Of a stretch of DNA of 64,000 bases, positions 57,001-64,000 are shown piece after piece (position 1 is the first letter of the stretch; every line of letters begins with the position of its first letter). The DNA is from Lactarius indigo (Eukaryota > Basidiomycota > Agaricomycetes > Russulales > Russulaceae): assembly GCA_025766275.1 (NCBI GenBank), contig JAFKAC010000060.1, positions 285,716 to 349,715 of the forward strand. Direction: 5' to 3'. The notes under the pieces are model-generated. The model was not told where the DNA came from, did not search any database, and saw nothing but the letters and a program-made list of their open reading frames with translations. Position numbers and translations under genes: made by a program.

Positions 57001-60000
57001 GTCAATCACGACGGTGACCAGTTTGATTGACTGCTTCGTCCTTCTTTTGTGACCAAGGACCACTAATGGTAGGGCACGCTGAGAGAAGTTTAGAAGTATG
57101 GTGCCAGCCCGACGACCCTCCCTAGGTCACGGCAATGTGTAATCGGCCCGGCGCTCACGCGTGCTCACGTTTCAGTTTTGCCGTACAGGATGGGCGACTG
57201 TCGTCCCCAATCAACCCCCCCGTATGTTCCATTCCGAAGTCCTTAATATATGCATCCGTTCGTCACATCCTTTTCACACAGGTCAGGTGCTCCGTGCAGA
57301 CATCAGATGGCGCTAGCTATGTGACCTCAGGCTGGCACGAGTACCCCGTACCACTCGTCCCAGATACCCTCAAACCCTCGTTTCCAAGTCGTATTCGGAG
57401 ATCCTATACGGGATCCTTACCTGATCACCCGATTCCTCTTCATTCTTCACCCTAGAATACGGGCAGTCGGGCGCCCTAGCAGCTTTGTGCAACAGTCAGT
57501 CCGAGGGTGACAGATAACAACACAACGGGATTCCTAGAACCCTTTCCAACAGGGTGCTGTCGGGTCTGGAAAACGGACGGGACTACTGCACCCTCGGTAT
57601 CTCCTCCATTCTACATCAAGCACCCAAACAATTACGGTAGTATTCATTGGTTCTGGGCCTAACAACCAGTCACGAGTCTTTGGACCAATTATATGCGCCC
57701 GTCTCCGAGGGTGGCCGCAGAATGAAAGAATCGCCACACCTATTGCTAGCTACTACACGACTCGTTCGTCGCCAACTGCCGAAACATATCCTCGCTCAAT
57801 CGTGTTGTTCCTCGGCTCATGTTGTGAATCTCACCAGTACCCCGACGACTCATTCTTCTTCGTACGACTCTGATGGCACGGCTTTGTTTAGAACTGCTTC
57901 TTTCCTGTCAGAATTCAGTTCGGGACCAGTTTGCGCCAGTCTTGGCCCCTGGCCTTTGGCCTCTAGGTGGTGAAAAGGCGAAAGAAGGCGTACATGCAGA
58001 CGTTTAGACGCTTACGGTAGATGGATGCCCGCCAACCATCTCAGCGCCCCGCCTTCACGTCAACGTAACACCACGCACGCCACGGCCATAGTCCCCCTTC
58101 TCGTGCGCACCCCAGAACACGAAGATCAAAAGAGCCCCAAGGGAGGGGGACCATCTACCACGCCTTGATACAGATTTCGGAATATTGTCGTAAGAGAGAA
58201 GATCTCCACTGAACGAATGCAGAATTCGAGACGTGCCCGGGATTCTCCGAGGCAACGACCGCCAGACCACGCCACTAACGGTGGCTGGCTGGCTTACAGG
58301 CGCAAACTGGACTGGACCGGAACTGAGGGTGTTTGTGTGTGATTATGGTGCGCCGAGAGGCGGGGAGGTGTGCCACCGAGGACAGGACAGTATCATCGCA
58401 AGAAAGTTGCACAATCAGAAAGAACAAAGTCCCCTTAAAATCGTGACCTCGGCACCGACGCCACCGCGGGCAGACGTCAGCGTGTCCAGACGCCAGTGCT
58501 GTTAGGCATGATGAGGTATGCAATGCAACGACTGCCCTCCCCCTGTGAACGTGAACGTGAACGAGAAATGTGAACATGAAACGCACCCTTCCATTCCGTT
58601 GCTATCAAAGCTAACTGCAGCCACATACGTACGTCCTCCCCGAGTTCCGGGGTCCTCTCAGACGCCTTCCTCCATACCAAATGCTGACCCTGGATGTGGA
58701 AGTGTCCCTCTCTTGCTCGTTGATATAAGCAATCCCCCATCTCCTTGTAAGGGTCCGTTATGTACGGGATTGCGGGGCCAGGGCTAATAGAGGGGGCACC
58801 AGGGAGTCCGGGCCTACTCTAGTGCCCTGGGGTTGTTGTGCCTCCTCCACTGGAGAAGTGGTACTGGCACCGGGTCCTCCGTTAAGTGCCTACCTAAGCG
58901 GGGAACGCCAAGGCAAGGACGAGAGTTGACTGATCGAAATAGGTATTGATCGAGAGTCCCCCCCCTTCCCTTTCCTCCGCGGTTGAGCTCGCTTACACGG
59001 AGATCACAATCACGTACTTGTTGACTGCGGGAACTTAATAAATGCACGGTGACGTCCAACATAACCATAACTTTCTGGCCAATGTTTTGGTTTTGTCTGC
59101 TGCTTTCGGGCTAGCACGAAATGACGTTCTTAATAGTAGTAGCTTTGGTGACGGACCCTTTATTCATCGTCGCGCGAAAGTAAATTCAACGATTGCCGCG
59201 CACTAAATGTGGGAAACAAGTCACTTCTTGAAACGCGTTGGTCGAGCGCGGAGGGGGTGGGGGGGGCACAGGCGACGACAGCGGAAAGTGGGAGTTATGG
59301 TGTATGTAATAAAGGGGCGGGCCGTCAAAGCACGTCAGTGATCATTGACCCTAAAACTGGGTTGACGAAACCCCTCGGTGCCAGAGCAGTGTGTGCCCAG
59401 CCTAGGCCCACGGCAACAGTCGTCTGTTACGATGTCCACATGCAACTGTTTTCATTTTATGCACTGCGGAGGGGGCAGTGAGTGCCGTACAGTCCACTAT
59501 TGGAAGAAAGAGAGGATCACGACGCATGCGAATTCGAAGCACCAAACAACTCGACCTCACGACATGCATACGCGACTCCACGCTGAACAAGCGGTCGGCG
59601 GAGGGCGTGCTCGGAGTGCTGATTGAATGCCAGAGGACGGGCTTGGCTGTCCGTCAGTCATTGTCACGATTCCAGAAGCGAGAAGAAGGGCAAAAAAAAC
59701 AGGCTCTTGAATGAACAGGGAGAAACGTCTCTCTCTCTCGCTAATCAGGATCATCGCCGGCTTGGGCGCTCATCCCCGCGGTTTGCAGGTCAGTTCGCGA
59801 GGGCTACTGCCCGCTGTCTAAAGATGCAGGCGGCATCAATATAGTCACAGTTCGTGATTGCTGAATACTGAAAAAGCAAAAGGCTAGTAGCCGTTGCTGC
59901 TGCGGAATCCAGCTACGTATCGAATTAATCGAATGTAGTTCCTGATGATCGCAAGGTCGAGACGATCGGTGTGGGGTTCGTACAGAGAGCGTGCATTGGT

Positions 60001-62117
60001 AAGTTACCACAACATGAAGAGAGGGGGGAGGGGGAAAGGATAGCACGCGATCGGAGACGAGACGCGATCGAGGTCTAAAATGGGTTTCAATTAACGGGTC
60101 CTATATCGAGATTTAGCAGTGGGTTCAAGTTTCGTCTTTTGCATCCTCTCTGCTTCATGTTGATACCGACCCGCCGATTAACTTCAAACCGATTCACACG
60201 CCCTATGCCAAATTGGGTGCTGGTCGGGCCATGGTGGTCTCTACACACCTTGTCTTAAAACAGACCGCCAGATACGCAGAGCAGTCCGAAGAAGGTCGAG
60301 TTTCTCTGTCTGATGCCCATTTGGTGCTTCTCCATCCGGATCCGGAAACACGATTCAGATCCCAGCTGATTATCCCTCAAATAAAAATAACATACGCTTC
60401 TTGGGGTAACACGGTTCTTCTTTACCACAACGATTTATTGGGCACGTTTTGATATCTCCTGTATCTTGGCATCAACCAGGTGTGCAGATCAATAATACGC
60501 ACGATTTGTGGCGTCGGTCAGATCCGTCAGGGAAGGCAGGAGACCCATATTAGACGGCACCTTTCGCTCGCTTTGGGTTGGGCACATGGCGCGGCCAGAG
60601 CGCGGCTGAGGGTAGATTCCTCGAACCATGCGTTCGGTGGGGCCCGCGAGCAGTTCAGAATCCGGCCACGGGTTACCGCATATCATCACGAAAAAATCAC
60701 ATGATTATTGCTTCGCAAGTGATTGACCAGAACTTACGGAAGCCACCACCAATTTATATGAAAGATTTATGTCTTTTTCCTTCTTCAGGCAGTTTTGAAT
60801 ACGCCACCACACCACCAAGTCGACGGACGACGAAGGGCGAAAGTTAATTGGTTTGAGACGCCGTTCCACCCCGATATTGAAGCCTCGATTCGGTCTGGGG
60901 GTCCACGCCGGCGGTAGCTTTTTCCCGCGGAGGGGAATGGGACGTACAAGTCTATCAAAGAATCAAAGATCGATGTTACCTCATTACTGGGACTTCTATA
61001 CGCAGTAGTGACGAGTGTGGACGCGGCGGCCGCGGCTGGTGGAAGTGATAGTGTGCCGGTCTTACTACAGAGTGTCAGGGTCGGCTGGGGTCAGTGTCAA
61101 GAGAGGGAAATTGACCGAAGTAAGGCCGACCGAGATAGCTAGGCACCGGGGCCATCGGAGCCGGCCGGCCGAAAGGTGAGTGTCGCTGTGTCCAAGATCC
61201 CGACCGAGCTCAAGTCCTGTACATCTGCCAATATCCACACAACGGCATGCAAACACCTTTTGTTTGCGCACTATTTTGGCCGTTTGGGCTGATGTTCTAT
61301 ATATTATCATTATGATATAGCAAATATCTCTCTGATAGACGAAAGCTCCTTCCATATGTAATGTGTGACAGGGTATGCTGTATTTTGAATTTCGACATGC
61401 TGGCGTGATAGAGTTAAATGAAGGGTGCGTTTTCGCGCGCCACTGGCGGGGCGGGAGTTTCTGTGGGTGGGGTGGGACACGTTGCAGTGGCGGGAGATAA
61501 ACCATTTCTGATGATAGATGAACCGAGGCAGGTGGGACTGCTCATGGCAGCCCCACATCACACGTCTGCGCCGCAAGCGGTCAGACATGACCGCACTCGC
61601 CCAAGAAGGGCCTCGCAACGAAGCTTCCGCCGGAGGGGAGGGAAACCACATTGTTACGGCATGGGAGTGTGGCGCGGGGGCAGAAGGATGGGCTCGTTGT
61701 TGTTTTGCGTGTAACGCGTTACATTTGCTAAGCTGAACGTGCGATCTTTTCTCGATGAATCAAACGTAAGAACAACGAGCGACGTAAAAGGGTCCTAAGA
61801 GCCCAGGGAACTATTGATCACATGAATGAACGAAGGGAGTGAAGGCCCCATCACGTATCGCCGCATCCGTCGCCTGCCGAAGTCAGTTGCGCGAGGCGGT
61901 GCAATATGACTACCCAAGCCAGGTGGGTCGATTGCCAGGCGTGGCTGGCAACTCGATTACAAATCACAGAGAAACATGCATGACGACAAGGCAAGCCCCG
62001 CAGGTGGAGTCCGGGGCAAGGGGGGTTGCGCCGCGGGCCTGCCTTGGTATTGCCAAACAGGTAAGTTGATGGACTATAATTGACCCGGCCACCTCCGCAG
62101 CATTGCTGTTACCACAG

Positions 62118-62288
62118 GCACGGCGCGGCGCGGCGCGGCGTGGACACATGGAGACTACATAGACACCCACTCCCTGCAAGGCCGTGATTTGTGTCTCCGG
62201 TTCGGGTCAACGCCCCAGCCGGCACCTGCCATTATCAACCACAATCGTGCCATGCACGGCACGGCACGGGCACGGGCACGGGCACGGA
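62118..62288 (+). repeat. GCACGG/GGCGC simple-repeat patches
   Basis: A 'gcacggcgcggcgcggcgcg' tract starts at about 62118, and a 'cacggcacgggcacgggcac' tract lies near 62255-62288. Confidence 0.8.
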
Positions 62289-62696
62289 AGACCCCCAAGG
62301 TTTCCCCGGCCCATGACGCACGGACGGACAAATCGAAAATATGGACAATAACAGAGCGAGCTACAAATGGACTTGCTTGTATGCGACGCAACGGACCCGG
62401 AACGGACCACGGACCACCACAGACACGCGGCCAGGTACGGTCGCAACCACTAAAGTTGTGGTGTTGGTGGTGGTAGTGGCACGACGGAAACGCGCACGAG
62501 GTACATTTGACGCTCGGGGACGGTGGGTCGAGTTAGTAATGGGCTCCGGGGTGGTGGTTGTGCGGAGAGCGGCCTCGGAGGGCCGCAGCCAGTCCTGTAC
62601 TCTTTTTTCGCGCTCGGCAAAGGCCGCTTGCGGTGCTGTGCGATGGGTTGCTGTGCCACTCTATTAAACTTCCATGCCTCGACTCGGATCCCCGGC

Positions 62697-62730
62697 ACAC
62701 ATATGCACACATGCACACACACACACGCGT
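62697..62730 (+). repeat. CA-rich microsatellite
   Basis: An interrupted (CA)n tract with 'cacatatgcacacatgcaca' followed by 'cacacacacgcg'. Confidence 0.8.
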
Positions 62731-63597
62731 AAGACGCGCACCAGGCTAGACTGTCCGAACCACGCACTCCAGCCAAGAGCACACTGCCACAGTGCTACAT
62801 TAGACGTACACGCGCAGCGTAACATGGCAATGAGAGCGATCAACAGGACCGGAACGGTAGGTTTTCATGTTTACTATGAAACTTCCGCAGTGCAGAACAG
62901 CTATGCAGGGTTTTGGTTGGGTAACATATCTCGTTGGTTGTAGTCACATAGCGTCGTTGTTCATGTGATGCAATGCAGGAAGTTCGTATCTGTGATTGGA
63001 GATCTATGGTTTAGTGTTGTGCCCATCCAGGACATGGTTGACGGAAGACAGGGAAGTAGTAAGTATGTAAACCTGGATTAAGGTGAGTGATCAACAGGAC
63101 GAGGGTGTGTCCATTTGGGGCCCGTGAACTGAAAGGGGGAAGTCAGTTCAGGGGACTGGAGTGGCTGATCGAGACTAGATCTAAAATCGGATCTGAACAG
63201 CTGCCTTACGAGTGACCGAGCTATCGGACGGTTCGGTCGCAGAGACGCGTGGGGAGTGTCAGGGGGTCGTGATCACTGGGAGATCTAAGGTTTAGGACTG
63301 GCCGATATGGATGGTGGAGAGTGGGATGAGTGGGTAGGGGAGAAAGAAATGTTGGAGGAAGAACAGGAGAACAGGACACGGATACCGGTAATGGATAGAT
63401 ACCGAGGAATGTGTCAGGGATGGTCGAGGGCAAGAGAGGGAAAGGGAATGAGAGGGACCGAGCTGTGTCGCGATCTGAAGGGATGATCGAACCGGAAACG
63501 GGAGTTGAGTTCCCACGGTGGGAGGGGCGAACGAGTAGAAATACAAATAAGACGGGGGGCGAGTGAACCGACCAGACAGACCCGTCAGTACTCTTAC

Positions 63598-63966
63598 ATG
63601 ACTCAACCTCAACCTATCCTATACTCTGCCTTCCAAGACGATCTCTCCATGCCCTACTCCTCCTCTCTCAACAATCCCTCGGGCTCCTTCAATCCTGCCT
63701 CCTACACACGCGCTTTCTTCGGTTCTCCCTTCTCATGGCGCCCTGGCTCCTTCGGTAACCGTTCTCATCCCGGTTCCTCGCCTACACAACTCCTTGGTCC
63801 TTTAGAGTATGTCCTGCTCTTTTGTTCGTCCTCTACTTGTCCTCACTCACCCCCCTCTCTTAGCCCCACTGACCTTCGTGGTGCAGGAAAGATATCTTCC
63901 TCCATCGAGTCCGACCGGGGTTCTCTCCTCAACGCGCTCTCGGCCATGGAACGCGAAGAAGAACTC
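63598..63966 (+). CDS. 5' part of an Sfp1-like zinc-finger regulator (truncated by window end)
   Basis: Exon 1 63598-63806 and exon 2 63864-63966 join in frame through a 57-bp intron (GTATGT...CTCTTAG); a GTGAGT donor at 63967 starts the next intron. The peptide begins MTQPQPILYSAFQDDLSMPY and is Ser/Pro/Phe-rich (SFNPASYTRAFFGSP, SPTQLLGPL). It ends LLNALSAMEREEEL, a segment that in fungal Sfp1-type C2H2 proteins precedes the first CCG-containing finger. Sfp1 regulates ribosomal and growth genes. The fingers themselves lie outside the window, so the family is an inference. Confidence 0.6.
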
Positions 63967-64000
63967 GTGAGTTTCATCTCAACTCCTCTTCCACCTCGCG

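Larger units (their letters stand above)
54021..63597. other. Gene-poor region
   Basis: I find no multi-exon gene, transposase or reverse transcriptase, tRNA or rRNA that I can support in about 9.5 kb. Open frames are short, overlap on both strands and lack splice-linked continuation. From 63290 to 63500 the plus strand is strongly purine-rich, just upstream of the gene at the window's right end, and may be part of its promoter or 5' UTR. Confidence 0.45.

Noticed and set aside
1..64000. CRISPR arrays, bacterial-type operons or ribosome binding sites
   Set aside because: The window is eukaryotic, with spliced genes. The regular spacing seen is the tandem gene array and ankyrin periodicity, not spacer-repeat structure.

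Overview
This window reads as nuclear DNA of a basidiomycete, most likely an Agaricomycete. Genes are split by many short introns (about 50-66 bp) with GTRNGY-like donors. The families present are typical of mushroom-forming fungi: PriA/CPL1-like secreted cysteine-rich proteins, a Goodbye-NACHT-ankyrin STAND receptor, and a Crinkler. The order cannot be fixed from this window alone. Exon models were built by hand from splice signals, reading-frame continuity and comparison between paralogous copies in the window; none was tested against a database.

0.5-34.3 kb is one large tandem array on the minus strand. It holds six CPL1/PriA-like genes, each with the same four exons and a TATA box 81-88 bp before the ATG. 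They are embedded in long recurring non-coding or decayed blocks, which I call A, F, E and C. The copies alternate strictly between two subtypes (alpha = copies 1, 3, 5; beta = copies 2, 4, 6), so the amplified unit was probably an alpha/beta gene pair. Copies 1, 2, 5 and 6 have open frames (copy 5 with a shortened tail); copies 3 and 4 are frameshifted. A 1.58-kb element with terminal inverted repeats and TA target duplications sits in block F, and other F copies show the empty site. Inside the array, at 12.1-16.7 kb on the plus strand, lies an apparently intact eight-exon NLR-type gene (Goodbye domain, NACHT, about 19 ankyrin repeats).

36.5-42.2 kb is ordinary housekeeping sequence: a disordered protein of unknown function, an INO80 Iec1-like zinc-finger protein, and TAF11 of TFIID. 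The last two are divergent with only 74 bp between start codons.

42.2-54 kb contains a Crinkler-family gene (46.2-48.3 kb) and a decayed duplicate of the TAF11-to-Crinkler segment. The duplicate has a TAF11 relic with an internal inversion (49.6-50.0 kb), the copied TAF11 3' flank, a Crinkler relic (51.5-52.5 kb) and a repeated downstream module. 54-63.6 kb shows no gene I can support. The window ends in the first two exons of a plus-strand gene resembling fungal Sfp1-type zinc-finger regulators.

Taken together, the region combines a multigene family of secreted Cys-rich proteins with signs of diversification and gene conversion, an intracellular NLR-type receptor inside that array, and a Crinkler. 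This looks like an accessory, interaction-related region joined to a conserved housekeeping block.
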